From: Desulfobacterales bacterium
Lineage (GTDB): Bacteria; Desulfobacterota; Desulfobacteria; Desulfobacterales; SURF-7
Direction: 5' to 3'
NCBI GenBank assembly: GCA_018693105.1
Contig: JABHLN010000036.1
Span: 1-33,548, forward strand
DNA: 33,548 bases
A program made the translations under genes and the position numbers. Positions within the stretch are counted from its first letter, which is position 1; each line of letters opens with the position of its first letter. Below are positions 1-8,130 of the stretch, one piece after another. Below the pieces are notes generated by a model, which saw nothing but the letters and a program-made list of their open reading frames with translations, was not told the DNA's origin and ran no database searches.

Positions 1-654
1 GTTGAAAAATTCCGGAGCAGCAACATTTATCTTGTTTGATCCCTTGACAACTATCGCTTTTAGATTCTTTGACCCCATCACAGCGCCGACTCCTCCACGA
101 CCTGCAGCACGACCTTCATCATTCATTATACATGCAATAGGAGCCATTTCTTCCCCGGCTGTTCCAATACAGGCAACTCTTGCCTTCTTTTCACCGCTTT
201 TTTCAATTAGAACTTCCTGAACCTCGAAGGAATCTATTCCCCAGATATCGGCAGCATCTTTTATTTCAATCTTATCATCAATTATTTGAAGATAAACCGG
301 TTTTTCAGACTTACCATGAAAAACTATTCCATCATGGCCTGTTTTCTTGAGTTCTACACCGAAGAACCCCGAAGATGTTGCAGTTACAAGTATCCCGGTA
401 AGAGGAGATTTTGCAGCTACTGCAAACCTGCCTGAAGTTGGAAATCGAGTTCCTGTTACAGGGCCTGTCATAAAAACCAGTCTGTTATCAGGACCTAATG
501 CATCAGCTTTTGCAGGAACTTCATCGTATACTATTTTACTTGCATATCCTCCACCGCCAATATAGTCCTGAGCAATCTTCTGGTCGATTTCTTTATTGGT
601 AACCGTTCCATCCGTAAGATTTACGTAAAGAATCTTTCCCATATATCCAAACAT
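1..654 (-). CDS. Aldehyde ferredoxin oxidoreductase, N-terminal part (cut by window edge)
   Basis: This gene encodes the first 218 residues of an aldehyde:ferredoxin oxidoreductase (AOR), a cytoplasmic tungsten-pterin enzyme that oxidises aldehydes to acids with ferredoxin. The start MFGYMGKILYVNL and the later GRGGVGAVMGSKNLKAI match the N-terminal pterin-binding domain and are close to the complete AOR at 3052-4968. The start at 654 is preceded by a clear GGAGG site. The Fe-S cysteines lie in the missing C-terminal part, so activity cannot be judged. It is the third gene of a minus-strand run after TetR and DUF362, 79 bp after the latter. The DUF362 protein may be its electron partner (inference). 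Confidence 0.9.
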   Translation of the reverse strand, partial: MFGYMGKILYVNLTDGTVTNKEIDQKIAQDYIGGGGYASKIVYDEVPAKADALGPDNRLVFMTGPVTGTRFPTSGRFAVAAKSPLTGILVTATSSGFFGVELKKTGHDGIVFHGKSEKPVYLQIIDDKIEIKDAADIWGIDSFEVQEVLIEKSGEKKARVACIGTAGEEMAPIACIMNDEGRAAGRGGVGAVMGSKNLKAIVVKGSNKINVAAPEFFN

Positions 655-733
655 TACTTTGCCTCCTGTATTTTTATGTTTTCGGCATTGTTTAAAGATC
701 AGAAATTTTTAATGATAGATCCTCTATTTCTGA

Positions 734-2050
734 TTACCTCATATCCTCGATATCAACCTCTTTTTCAGCCTTAAAACCACCTTCAGGATAGATATCACCC
801 TTTTTGGTAAATGTTTTTGCAAGTTTAATACCCGGAGGGACTTCGGTAAAAAGGAAAGGCTGCGGATCTTCCAGGGGCGGAACCTCTTCCAGTTCGTATT
901 CTTTGGAGCCAAGGCCGATTTTAGCTCCGACATTCGGCTGGATAAACTCACTTATACCCATCATTGAACCGCATGCTGTAAGCTTTGGAAGGCCGGGATC
1001 CATTACACCTTTCGCCATTGCAATAGAATCAGGCATACCCCCTGATTCAGTTGCTTTTTGGAGACAAGCCAGATCAATCGCTACAGGATCTTTAGAAGCA
1101 AAAATTCCAAGATTTGGTACAATAGGCCGATCGCTGAAATTAACACAATCACACCATGGTGAAATATCTAAAGCAAGATTAATATATCCAACTTTTTCAG
1201 GGCCGCCAATGGCTTTGACTGCTGCAAGTGCTGAATCCGCAATGGCTGCAGCAGTAACATCAAAATAATCATCAGGAAAACCGGCTACCCCGCATACTCC
1301 TGCAACACCTACACATGACAGGCAGCCGATACATTTTTCACGATCAAAAGTAGCTCCTGTATCTAAAACCTTAATTGCATGGACGGGGCACACATTATCA
1401 CAAAGTTCCCAAGTGGGACATTCCTTTGCTGTACAGAGCTGGTCATGCCATGGACGATTTTTCAGGCCGTAAGTCGGATGGCCCCCAAGATGCAGGTTCA
1501 GTTTCCCACGTTTTGATGCACATCCAACACCGGTGTTTTTAATTGCACCGCCGTATGTTCCCATGGGATGCCCTTTGAAATGGCTTACCATTATCATACA
1601 GTCAGCAAGCCCTATAGCTGATGCTATATATTGTTCTTTAAGTATAAATCCTTCGGGAAGATCAATGTTCATATCATCTGTTCCAATATAACCGTCCGCA
1701 ATCACTACAGGACAGCCTAAAACTCCCTGTGTGAAACCGTTTCGGGCAATTGTATTAAGATGGTCCAATGCCGTTGCTCGTGAAGCAAATGGTGAGTAGG
1801 GAAGGGTTGTAGTATCAACAACCATCGGATTCCCACCAAGACTTTTTACTTTTTCAACAAGAGCGCTGATGTAAACCGGCCGAATATAAGCAGTATTATT
1901 ATATTCACCCATGTGAAGTTTGATAGCAACGACATCACCCGGATTAATCATCTTTCCGAACTCTGCCTTATCAAATAAAGTAGTTGTTTTGGCCACAAGG
2001 CTCGTTTCGAGCGATTGTGATCGATCATTCATAAAATATACTTTTGCCAT
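734..2050 (-). CDS. DUF362 family Fe-S protein with two [4Fe-4S] ferredoxin clusters
   Basis: A 438-residue DUF362 protein. The N-terminal two thirds has the family signatures (VVAIKLHMGEYNNTAYIRP near residue 41, SHFKGHPMGTYGGAIKN near 156). A ferredoxin insert carries Cys 206, 211, 217 and 221 and Cys 240, 243, 246 and 253, enough for two [4Fe-4S] clusters, although the first set has wider than standard spacing. There is no signal peptide or membrane segment, so it is probably a cytoplasmic electron carrier. DUF362 proteins have no generally agreed reaction. The start at 2050 has a strong AAGGAGG site. It lies between TetR and AOR on the same strand, so electron transfer from AOR is a reasonable guess. 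Confidence 0.85.
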   Translation of the reverse strand: MAKVYFMNDRSQSLETSLVAKTTTLFDKAEFGKMINPGDVVAIKLHMGEYNNTAYIRPVYISALVEKVKSLGGNPMVVDTTTLPYSPFASRATALDHLNTIARNGFTQGVLGCPVVIADGYIGTDDMNIDLPEGFILKEQYIASAIGLADCMIMVSHFKGHPMGTYGGAIKNTGVGCASKRGKLNLHLGGHPTYGLKNRPWHDQLCTAKECPTWELCDNVCPVHAIKVLDTGATFDREKCIGCLSCVGVAGVCGVAGFPDDYFDVTAAAIADSALAAVKAIGGPEKVGYINLALDISPWCDCVNFSDRPIVPNLGIFASKDPVAIDLACLQKATESGGMPDSIAMAKGVMDPGLPKLTACGSMMGISEFIQPNVGAKIGLGSKEYELEEVPPLEDPQPFLFTEVPPGIKLAKTFTKKGDIYPEGGFKAEKEVDIEDMR

Positions 2051-2138
2051 TCCCTGACCTCCTTATTAATAGTTTACCAACCTTACAAGAGGGTTTAAAA
2101 AAATAATACCGCCGACCTGCTCCTTTTATGTTAAAATC

Positions 2139-2156
2139 TATCCGGATAAACGGATA
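2139..2156. promoter_or_regulatory. Inverted repeat TATCCG-N6-CGGATA between tetR and DUF362 gene
   Basis: Perfect 6-bp arms with a 6-base spacer. The left part, TATCCGGATA, is itself a 10-bp palindrome. It lies 15 bp after the stop of the TetR gene and 89 bp before the DUF362 start. It could be an operator for the adjacent regulator or an intra-operon RNA hairpin. There is no T-tract, so a terminator is unlikely. Confidence 0.35.
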
Positions 2157-2170
2157 TACGTCATGCTAAT

Positions 2171-2734
2171 TTATCTCATGAAATATCTGCCAACTTTGTC
2201 AAAAGGGATTCTGTCATCTCCTAACAAAAGCTGAATTCCCATACCGTCAATAGCTGCAATTAAAATCTGCGCTATAAGCTTATGGTCGTATTCTCCGGAA
2301 AGTGTCACTTCAAGTGTTTCTGCAGCCCTTTCAATCCATTCATTATATTTTTCAAAAAGACGTTTTTTTATTTTTTCATTGCCTGTTATTGCCAGTTGGA
2401 CAAGGTTAAGATGCAGCTTGGTTCTTACATCATAATTAAGAGCCTCAAAAAGTTCTTTTACATCAATGGCAGGGCTGATATCCCCTTTATTTAATTCCCT
2501 TTTTTGATCAACTGAATCTAGAATCACCTCTATATGTTTTTCAGCAACGTCAAAAATCAGATCACTCTTGGACGAGTAATAATAATAAAGGGTACCCTTG
2601 CTCATTCCGGCCTCACGAGCGATATCTGCAAGGGTGGCATTCTCAAAGCCTTTTTCAACAAAAACCCTGCTGGCAATATTAATTATAAACTTTCTTTTTT
2701 CGTTATGCTTTTTAATTTTTCCGTTTTCAACCAT
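2171..2734 (-). CDS. TetR/AcrR family transcriptional regulator
   Basis: A 187-residue TetR-type repressor. The N-terminal helix-turn-helix is clear at about residues 33-52 (NATLADIAREAGMSKGTLYY), following the usual ASRVFVEKGF helix. The C-terminal two thirds is a variable ligand-binding domain whose inducer cannot be read from sequence. It heads the minus-strand group that includes the DUF362 protein and an AOR, so it probably controls that group and itself. A good sigma70-type promoter lies upstream (2814-2786). The ribosome site before the ATG is weak. Confidence 0.9.
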   Translation of the reverse strand: MVENGKIKKHNEKRKFIINIASRVFVEKGFENATLADIAREAGMSKGTLYYYYSSKSDLIFDVAEKHIEVILDSVDQKRELNKGDISPAIDVKELFEALNYDVRTKLHLNLVQLAITGNEKIKKRLFEKYNEWIERAAETLEVTLSGEYDHKLIAQILIAAIDGMGIQLLLGDDRIPFDKVGRYFMR

Positions 2735-2785
2735 TATTTTTATTAAATATCCCCAGAATAATTACATGATTTTTGATAGGGTAGG

Positions 2786-2814
2786 ATTATGATTCACTTA
2801 AAAAAAAATGTCAA
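2786..2814 (-). promoter_or_regulatory. Sigma70-type promoter of the TetR gene
   Basis: Read on the minus strand, TTGACA (2814-2809) is followed by a 17-base spacer and CATAAT (2791-2786). This is a near-consensus promoter about 50 bp upstream of the TetR start codon. The inverted repeat TCAG-CCGA-CTGA lies immediately upstream of the -35 box and could be the autoregulatory operator. Confidence 0.6.
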
Positions 2815-2858
2815 TAAAAAATCAGCCGACTGACCGAATTAAGCCATTTTATTCAATT

Positions 2859-2873
2859 ATAACATGTTGTTAT
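2859..2873. promoter_or_regulatory. Inverted repeat ATAACA-TGT-TGTTAT
   Basis: A perfect 6-bp inverted repeat with a 3-base centre, in the non-coding region between the TetR gene and the upstream AOR. Its size suits a dimeric repressor site. No second copy was noticed in the window, so the role is open. Confidence 0.3.
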
Positions 2874-3051
2874 GTGCATAGATGTGGTTATAGAAGTTCT
2901 ATGGTCTTTTTTTTGTCTGAACCTGCAATAAGCGAACCCCATTTTATAATCCGGTGGGATTCGTTTGACAGTTTTTCAGTATAAATTGAAACCTTTTTAG
3001 GATTTGTCTATTCAACCTATGGTCAAACCTATAGAAAATACTTTAAAAAGT

Positions 3052-4968
3052 TTATATGCTTTCTAAGTTTACAAAATCAAGATCCAGCTTTTTCAAGGTT
3101 TTTTTCTTCGGTATCCCATTCTGATCCCAGCCTCGAAGTTTATAGTACTTTGGAAGCATTGATTCAAGATCAACAGGTTTTTTACTTTTACTTCCGGGAA
3201 GAGGCACATCGGTAAATTTACTGCTGAGAGTATCCTGATTTTTTCCGATTCCTTCCCTTAAGTTAAAAAGTCTTTCAAGGTTGTATCCCCTGGTTCCTAC
3301 CTGGCTAAAATTTCCGAAGTACATTTTCATTCCTGTTGCCTCACAAATTGCTTTTGTATTTGGAAGGTCAGGGACATGGAACCTCATATACTTCTGAAAC
3401 TTTAATGACAGATCAATCATTGGCCATGACATGTTCATCAATTTGTTTACTATAGAGGATAGAACCGGATGCTCAGGGAGTTTAAATGCAAATGCCGGAA
3501 TAGCCGACCATGCTGAAAAAAGACAGTTTCCGGCTGCCCCGATTGCGGCTATAAAATCCTGATCTAAAACTACCCAACCGGGTTTTGACCGCAGATGAAA
3601 CGGATCTATTGTGAAAGGTGCTGTAACCTCCATGTATACCATATATCCCGCATCAAGATGGCAGGCCCCTCTGTTTGCAGTGGCATATCCCAGCGCATGC
3701 CCCATTGCAGCTCTTGGTTCATAACCTGCTATTTCAAGCCCTTTGCAGTGGGCTGCAAATTCCTTACCCCCGTATTTATCCGAAAGAGATTTCACACCTT
3801 CCGCAAGGTCATTTCCAATACCTTCTCTGTTGGCTATCATTTTTAAAATATCTGAAATATTATCCTTTTTTCCGAATTCAATTCCTGAGTCCCATAAACC
3901 TTTCTCGTTCAGATCTGCAGCAAAACCAAGGACATTTCCGGTTGAAATAGTATCAAGGCCTAAAAGGTCAAGTTCATAATTCCACCTGATAATTGCATCC
4001 ATATCATCTATTAAAAGGTTCGATCCCATAAGACAAAGCACTTCATACTCAGGGCCTTTTACTTCTTTACCGTCTATTTTAACAACTCTTGCGCACTTGA
4101 TAGGGCATGTAACGCAGCCGCCGTTTTTTACCATATATTCGTCTGCAAGTCTTTCGCCGCTTATTTTATCGAAGTTTTCAAAGCTCCCTGTTGTGAAGTT
4201 TTTTGTCGGAAGGGCATTATTTTCTGACAGGGGCTTAAGGAATTGTGCGGTTCCATATTTCTTAAGCATATCGCCTGTTGCAGGATGCTCAACAAGTGCT
4301 TTTGACCATTTCTTTATTGTTTTCCTGAATTTTTCCTTATTGTGAATAGGAATCTTTTTCTTACCTCTTGCAACAATACCCTTAAGTTTTTTAGAACCCA
4401 TAACAGCGCCCATACCGGTCCGTCCGTGAACTCTCTCCTGTGAAACCACACATGAATATCTGACAAGATTTTCACCGGCGGGACCGATTACAATTTTCCC
4501 ACCTTTCCCCATGGCTTCCTGGGCTTTTTCCGTATCAAGACCCCAGAGATTTTCAGCACTTTTAATCTTAATATCATCTTCATAAATTTCAATATAAACA
4601 GGTTCCGTTGACGCACCCCTGATCACAGCCCCGTCCCATCCGGCCTTTTTCAGGTGCAACCCGAAATTGCCACCACTATTGGAATGTCCTATGCCTCCTG
4701 TTAACGGACTCTTAGCTGAAATATCATATCTGCTTGCAGATGGTGCACCTGTACCTGTCAACGGAGATGTCATTACAATAAGAATATTTTCATCCGACAA
4801 GGGGTCTATTCCGGGTTCCAAAATATCCCATAGAATCTTTGTACTTAATACTCTGCCCCCGAGATATTGTTCCCGTTCCCTGTCACTAATTTCATATTCG
4901 CCAACTGATCCTGAAGAAAGATTAATATCAAGAACCTTACCCATGTATCCTTTATAATTACTTGACAT
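3052..4968 (-). CDS. Aldehyde ferredoxin oxidoreductase (tungsten AOR family)
   Basis: A complete 638-residue AOR family enzyme, slightly longer than the roughly 600 residues of Pyrococcus AOR. The order is family-typical: GYMGKVLDINL near residue 7, RTGMGAVMGSKKLK near 183, the cluster motif CVTCPIKC with Cys 285, 288 and 292, and a distal Cys 482 in AAGNCLFSAW as the likely fourth [4Fe-4S] ligand. It should oxidise an aldehyde to the acid, or act in reverse, using ferredoxin with a tungsten bis-pterin cofactor. The start at 4968 has a GGAGT site. It appears monocistronic. Its neighbours are the AOR-DUF362 operon downstream and the BKACE operon upstream, so the substrate may be an aldehyde made by that pathway (inference). 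Confidence 0.93.
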   Translation of the reverse strand: MSSNYKGYMGKVLDINLSSGSVGEYEISDREREQYLGGRVLSTKILWDILEPGIDPLSDENILIVMTSPLTGTGAPSASRYDISAKSPLTGGIGHSNSGGNFGLHLKKAGWDGAVIRGASTEPVYIEIYEDDIKIKSAENLWGLDTEKAQEAMGKGGKIVIGPAGENLVRYSCVVSQERVHGRTGMGAVMGSKKLKGIVARGKKKIPIHNKEKFRKTIKKWSKALVEHPATGDMLKKYGTAQFLKPLSENNALPTKNFTTGSFENFDKISGERLADEYMVKNGGCVTCPIKCARVVKIDGKEVKGPEYEVLCLMGSNLLIDDMDAIIRWNYELDLLGLDTISTGNVLGFAADLNEKGLWDSGIEFGKKDNISDILKMIANREGIGNDLAEGVKSLSDKYGGKEFAAHCKGLEIAGYEPRAAMGHALGYATANRGACHLDAGYMVYMEVTAPFTIDPFHLRSKPGWVVLDQDFIAAIGAAGNCLFSAWSAIPAFAFKLPEHPVLSSIVNKLMNMSWPMIDLSLKFQKYMRFHVPDLPNTKAICEATGMKMYFGNFSQVGTRGYNLERLFNLREGIGKNQDTLSSKFTDVPLPGSKSKKPVDLESMLPKYYKLRGWDQNGIPKKKTLKKLDLDFVNLESI

Positions 4969-5171
4969 ATTTTTTACTCCTTGCGGGGTTCACATAAAAA
5001 ACGGAAGAGCTATAACTGATGATATATTCGTATATTTTTACAGGGCTGTAGTCGTAAGCAATATTAAATGAGGTGTAATAAAAATAATTCTAATGACGTT
5101 TTAAATTTGTATATTTTTCTGATAATTAAACATTATCTATATTAAAGGAGTTTATCAGAATAGTGCAGCAA

Positions 5172-5217
5172 AGATATAAGATATTCTACAAAGACATTTG
5201 GATAATGTCTTATATCT
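5172..5217. repeat. Nested inverted repeat with two possible pairings
   Basis: AGATATAAGATATT (5172-5185) pairs with AATGTCTTATATCT (5204-5217), 13 of 14 bases plus one G-T. The right arm can instead pair with AGACATT (5192-5198) to make a short perfect hairpin with loop TGGAT. The two pairings exclude each other. It sits about 200 bp upstream of the AOR start in the probable leader or promoter region, so it could be an attenuator or an operator. Confidence 0.4.
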
Positions 5218-5278
5218 GCAGGAAATTTTATTCCTGTTTACATTAATGCTTCTTAATCCGGAAAATATTACCGGTTAT

Positions 5279-5310
5279 TAAGTAAACCCCGCCGTAGCGG
5301 GGTTTACTTA
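5279..5310 (-). terminator. Hairpin terminator of the BKACE/DUF35 operon
   Basis: TAAGTAAACCCCGC (5279-5292) and GCGGGGTTTACTTA (5297-5310) form a perfect 14-bp stem with a 4-base loop. It lies about 40 bp after the stop of the last gene in the minus-strand operon. The GC-rich core followed by TTTACTTAATAA fits a rho-independent terminator, though the T-tract is interrupted. Confidence 0.7.
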
Positions 5311-5348
5311 TCCATTAATTATTGGATACCATTATAAATATTTGATTC

Positions 5349-5801
5349 TCATGCTGGCTCAAAGTGTGAGATGTCCATGATAGTAGTAGTTGTCTCTTCG
5401 GCAAAAACAGCTTTCACTTTCAACCCTGTTTTCATTTCATCAACAGGTACACCCTGTACAATATGAACAAAAGGCGTATCTGCACCTTCCAGCTTTACTA
5501 GTGCTTGAATAAAAGGCGCTTTCACCGGATGATGAGGCTCTTCATATCTTACTACAGTAAAACCTGTAACTGTACCTGTGCTGTCCAGGTCAACCCAGTT
5601 GTCTTTTATGTCACAAAAGCAATGTTCGCATGTTGCTCGCGGTGGTACGTATACCTTATTGCACTTTTTACATTCCAGTCCTTTTATCTTTTTTTCATCA
5701 CGGATCGCAATTATGAATCGACTTCCGGTGCGACCTGCAAAGTATTGATAAGGAAGTGCGAGCTTCCCATCAACAACAAAGCTGTCATTATTCGAATCCA
5801 T
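5349..5801 (-). CDS. DUF35 / Zn-ribbon plus OB-fold acyl-CoA-associated protein
   Basis: A 150-residue stand-alone DUF35 protein. A rubredoxin-like zinc ribbon with Cys 44, 47, 58 and 61 (CKKC, then CEHC) is followed by an OB-fold. DUF35 proteins are non-catalytic partners of thiolase-fold enzymes, for example BbsA with BbsB, the archaeal thiolase/HMG-CoA synthase complex, and the DUF35 domain of ChsH2 with Ltp2. The start is set at 5801, where AAAGGAGATATA precedes ATG. An in-frame start at 5882 would overlap the BKACE gene and has no ribosome site. It begins 16 bp after the BKACE stop, so it is translated in the same operon and probably serves one of the two thiolase-fold proteins. Confidence 0.9.
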   Translation of the reverse strand: MDSNNDSFVVDGKLALPYQYFAGRTGSRFIIAIRDEKKIKGLECKKCNKVYVPPRATCEHCFCDIKDNWVDLDSTGTVTGFTVVRYEEPHHPVKAPFIQALVKLEGADTPFVHIVQGVPVDEMKTGLKVKAVFAEETTTTIMDISHFEPA

Positions 5802-5817
5802 TATATCTCCTTTATAT

Positions 5818-6849
5818 CTAAGTATACTCTTTAGGTGTGGCACTGATGCAGAGCATTTCCCGTGCCTGAGCAGGTGTTGCAACCTCCCTGCCTAAATCAT
5901 GTGCCAGACGAACCGCTCTTTCCACCTGTTGTGCGTTACTCTCACAGAGTTCGCCTCTTGAATAATAGACATTGTCTTCCATTCCTACACGTAGATGTCC
6001 TCCCATAAGAATACCGAGAGTTGTCATTGGAAGCTGGGTAGGACCAACACCTATCATTGAAAACATGGCGTTTGAAGGAACATGATGAATCATATCAATC
6101 GCATTCGTCATTGAAGGCTGATTACTGCAGCCGTCCATACCGAATACAAGCTGGCACCAGGCCGGTTCATCAACCATTCCTTTCTTTACAAGGGAGTCGA
6201 AAAACCACCAGCTCTGACCGTTAAATACTTCAAACTCCTGTTTGATCCCGTATTTCTTCATTACACGGGCAAGTTTTTCTGTTTTTGTATATCCCAGTGG
6301 AGTCGTGACTTCGAATTCTATGGAACCGTCTTCTAAATATCTGCCGCCTTTAGCTGCTACAGCTGCTTTTGCAGCATCATCCGGGGCTGGCGCTCCGGGG
6401 GGCATACCGATTTTGGTGTATATATAAAGCATTCCAACATCAAGAGAAGCTACTTCAGGCTGAGCTACGGCAAAGAAGTTGTCCATTACACTTTCGTCAT
6501 CTGATCCAAAAATCGGTGTTCCGGTATTATTTATGATTAAATCAGGGCATCTTTCACGTATCATCTTATTCACGGTATAATAAGATTCAGGATCAAAAGC
6601 CATTGTGTTATAATTTGTTTCAGGGTCTCTTGTGTGGATATGGACCGATGATGCCCCGGCCTCGTATGCTTCATATGTTGATTGAGCCTGTTCTTCCGGT
6701 GTTACCGGTATGTTCGGATTCGCTGCTTTTCCCTGTACTCCACCTGTGATTGCACAGGAAATGATTACAGGCGGCATCTTTCCAAGATGTGCACGCCATT
6801 CTCTGTTGTCTGTAAAGTTCCAACAGGTATCTTTCATAGTTATTGCCAT
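5818..6849 (-). CDS. BKACE (DUF849) beta-keto acid cleavage enzyme
   Basis: A 343-residue member of the DUF849/BKACE family, zinc-dependent TIM barrels that condense a beta-keto acid with acetyl-CoA to give acetoacetate and a shortened acyl-CoA (Kce of lysine fermentation is the type member). Visible family residues are the metal-binding HIH at 70-72 in SSVHIHTRD, and GHLRVGMEDN at 284-293 with the conserved Arg and Glu. The start at 6849 follows AGGAGGG. The substrate cannot be assigned. There is no lysine-fermentation gene nearby, so 3-keto-5-aminohexanoate is unlikely. It lies 68 bp after the SCP2-DUF35 fusion and 16 bp before the small DUF35 gene, which ties it to the C-C cleavage step of this operon. 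Confidence 0.92.
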   Translation of the reverse strand: MAITMKDTCWNFTDNREWRAHLGKMPPVIISCAITGGVQGKAANPNIPVTPEEQAQSTYEAYEAGASSVHIHTRDPETNYNTMAFDPESYYTVNKMIRERCPDLIINNTGTPIFGSDDESVMDNFFAVAQPEVASLDVGMLYIYTKIGMPPGAPAPDDAAKAAVAAKGGRYLEDGSIEFEVTTPLGYTKTEKLARVMKKYGIKQEFEVFNGQSWWFFDSLVKKGMVDEPAWCQLVFGMDGCSNQPSMTNAIDMIHHVPSNAMFSMIGVGPTQLPMTTLGILMGGHLRVGMEDNVYYSRGELCESNAQQVERAVRLAHDLGREVATPAQAREMLCISATPKEYT

Positions 6850-6917
6850 TTTATTACCCTCCTAAAAATTAATTTTCTATAACCGGCCTAAAAATATCAA
6901 GACCTGACGGCTGTTAA

Positions 6918-8075
6918 TTATTCAATAAGCTCGTAATAAAGGATATCGGAAACAGAACCTGTCCTGTTTTCATTCCATACAGGGCGAACCCTGTCACCTT
7001 TTTTTGCCGTTTTGATATTTGCCGGGTTAAGCTCATGCCATAATGTTTCATGCCCCTTGCAGCCATCAAGGAGAATATGTGCTGAAACGTAAGGGGTTTC
7101 ACGGCTTTCACCTGTTAACGGATCAGGGCTGGCAAAAAAGGTTATATCCAATACCTGAATTATACCATCCGGGCCTACCTCAACAAATTCATCAGCTCTT
7201 ACAATACATTCTGCGCAAACCTCACGCGGAGGAATCTGAAGCCTTTTGCATTCTGGACATTTGTTCGCATATAGCTTCTTATCAATCAGACCTTTCAGGA
7301 ATTTACCCATCTTAGGCCCTGTATTAAATTTTTGAGGAACGGAGATTACCTTTGGAAGCATTAAAAGCTCTTCCTGCTCTTCTATTTCACCTCCGGGAGG
7401 AATGTATTTCTTGAAGAACATGGCTGCCTTACCTAAAACACCCATATCACCTTCTATCTTGATCATACCTGATGTAAATGCAGTAGTAGCATCAAGTTTG
7501 CCAAGTGTTATATCAATCCAGTTTTGGGCATTAGAAGTCGTTGTCACATCAGGTTCATGTATCCCTTCAAGAACTTTCACGTTTCCATCGTCCACACTTA
7601 CCGTATACTGCCCACCGCCATCGCCGGTAATATCATATCCGCATTTACATGTTACACCTTTAACACCCTCAGGATTTACCCGGGACTCCATCGACCCGAA
7701 AATGTCCTGAATTGTTACTTCAGGTGCAGGCGGCCTGTATTTTTGAAAAAACATTGCGGCCTTGCCCATAACACCCATATCGCCGTCTATCTTGATCATA
7801 CCTGATGTAAACGCAGTTGTAGCATCAAGTTTGCCAAGTGTTATATTTATCCAGTTTTCTGCACTTGCAGTAGTTGTAACATCCGGGCTATGTATACCCT
7901 CAAGTACTTTTACATCGCCGTCTTTTACTGTTACGGTGTACTCACCACCGCCTTCACCGGTAATCTTATACCCACAGTTACATGTCACGCCTTTAACACC
8001 ATCAGGGTTTACGCGTGACTCCATGGATCCGAAAATGTCTGCTATTGTAACCTTTTGATCGGTTCCAGAACTCAT
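6918..8075 (-). CDS. SCP2-SCP2-DUF35 fusion protein
   Basis: A 385-residue protein with three modules. Two nearly identical SCP2 (sterol carrier protein 2-like lipid-binding) domains occupy residues about 9-113 and 120-224. A short linker leads to a DUF35 module with zinc ribbon Cys 273, 276, 287 and 290 and an OB-fold from about 295 to the end. Both SCP2 copies contain ADIFGSMESRVNP-like and LDATTAFTSGMIKI segments. SCP2 domains bind acyl-CoAs and sterols, and DUF35 docks on thiolase-fold enzymes, so this looks like a substrate-delivery subunit of the cleavage complex (inference). The start at 8075 has AGGAGGC. It lies 55 bp after the first thiolase-like gene. The internal duplication appears recent, since the repeats are also alike at DNA level. 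Confidence 0.88.
   Translation of the reverse strand: MSSGTDQKVTIADIFGSMESRVNPDGVKGVTCNCGYKITGEGGGEYTVTVKDGDVKVLEGIHSPDVTTTASAENWINITLGKLDATTAFTSGMIKIDGDMGVMGKAAMFFQKYRPPAPEVTIQDIFGSMESRVNPEGVKGVTCKCGYDITGDGGGQYTVSVDDGNVKVLEGIHEPDVTTTSNAQNWIDITLGKLDATTAFTSGMIKIEGDMGVLGKAAMFFKKYIPPGGEIEEQEELLMLPKVISVPQKFNTGPKMGKFLKGLIDKKLYANKCPECKRLQIPPREVCAECIVRADEFVEVGPDGIIQVLDITFFASPDPLTGESRETPYVSAHILLDGCKGHETLWHELNPANIKTAKKGDRVRPVWNENRTGSVSDILYYELIE
7404..8051 (-). repeat. In-frame tandem duplication coding for the two SCP2 domains
   Basis: Two units of about 105 codons, 333 bases apart, code for SCP2 domains that are roughly 85% identical by eye, and long stretches also match at the DNA level (for example around 7790-7850 and 7450-7515). 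No frame disruption is seen, so this is a functional domain duplication rather than an assembly artefact, though the latter should be excluded with reads. Confidence 0.8.
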
Positions 8076-8130
8076 GATAGCCTCCTAGTACTATTCCATA
8101 TATATATTAATTAAGATCCATTATATCCAA

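Larger units (their letters stand above)
2735..3051. other. Intergenic region upstream of the TetR gene
   Basis: This 317-bp AT-rich gap separates the TetR start from the stop of the AOR at 3052. It holds the TetR promoter, an inverted repeat TCAG-CCGA-CTGA (2822-2833) just upstream of the -35 box, and a second inverted repeat ATAACA-TGT-TGTTAT (2859-2873). No coding signal was recognised on either strand. Confidence 0.5.
4969..5348. other. Intergenic region: AOR leader and end of the BKACE operon
   Basis: A 380-bp gap without a gene. It contains the hairpin that ends the upstream operon (5279-5310), a long imperfect inverted repeat (5172-5217), and about 200 bp of AT-rich sequence before the AOR start, which presumably carries its promoter. 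No confident -35/-10 pair was assigned. Confidence 0.5.

Noticed and set aside
5802-5882. 27-residue N-terminal extension of the small DUF35 protein
   Set aside because: It would overlap the end of the BKACE gene and has no ribosome site, while ATG 5801 is preceded by AAAGGAGATATA.
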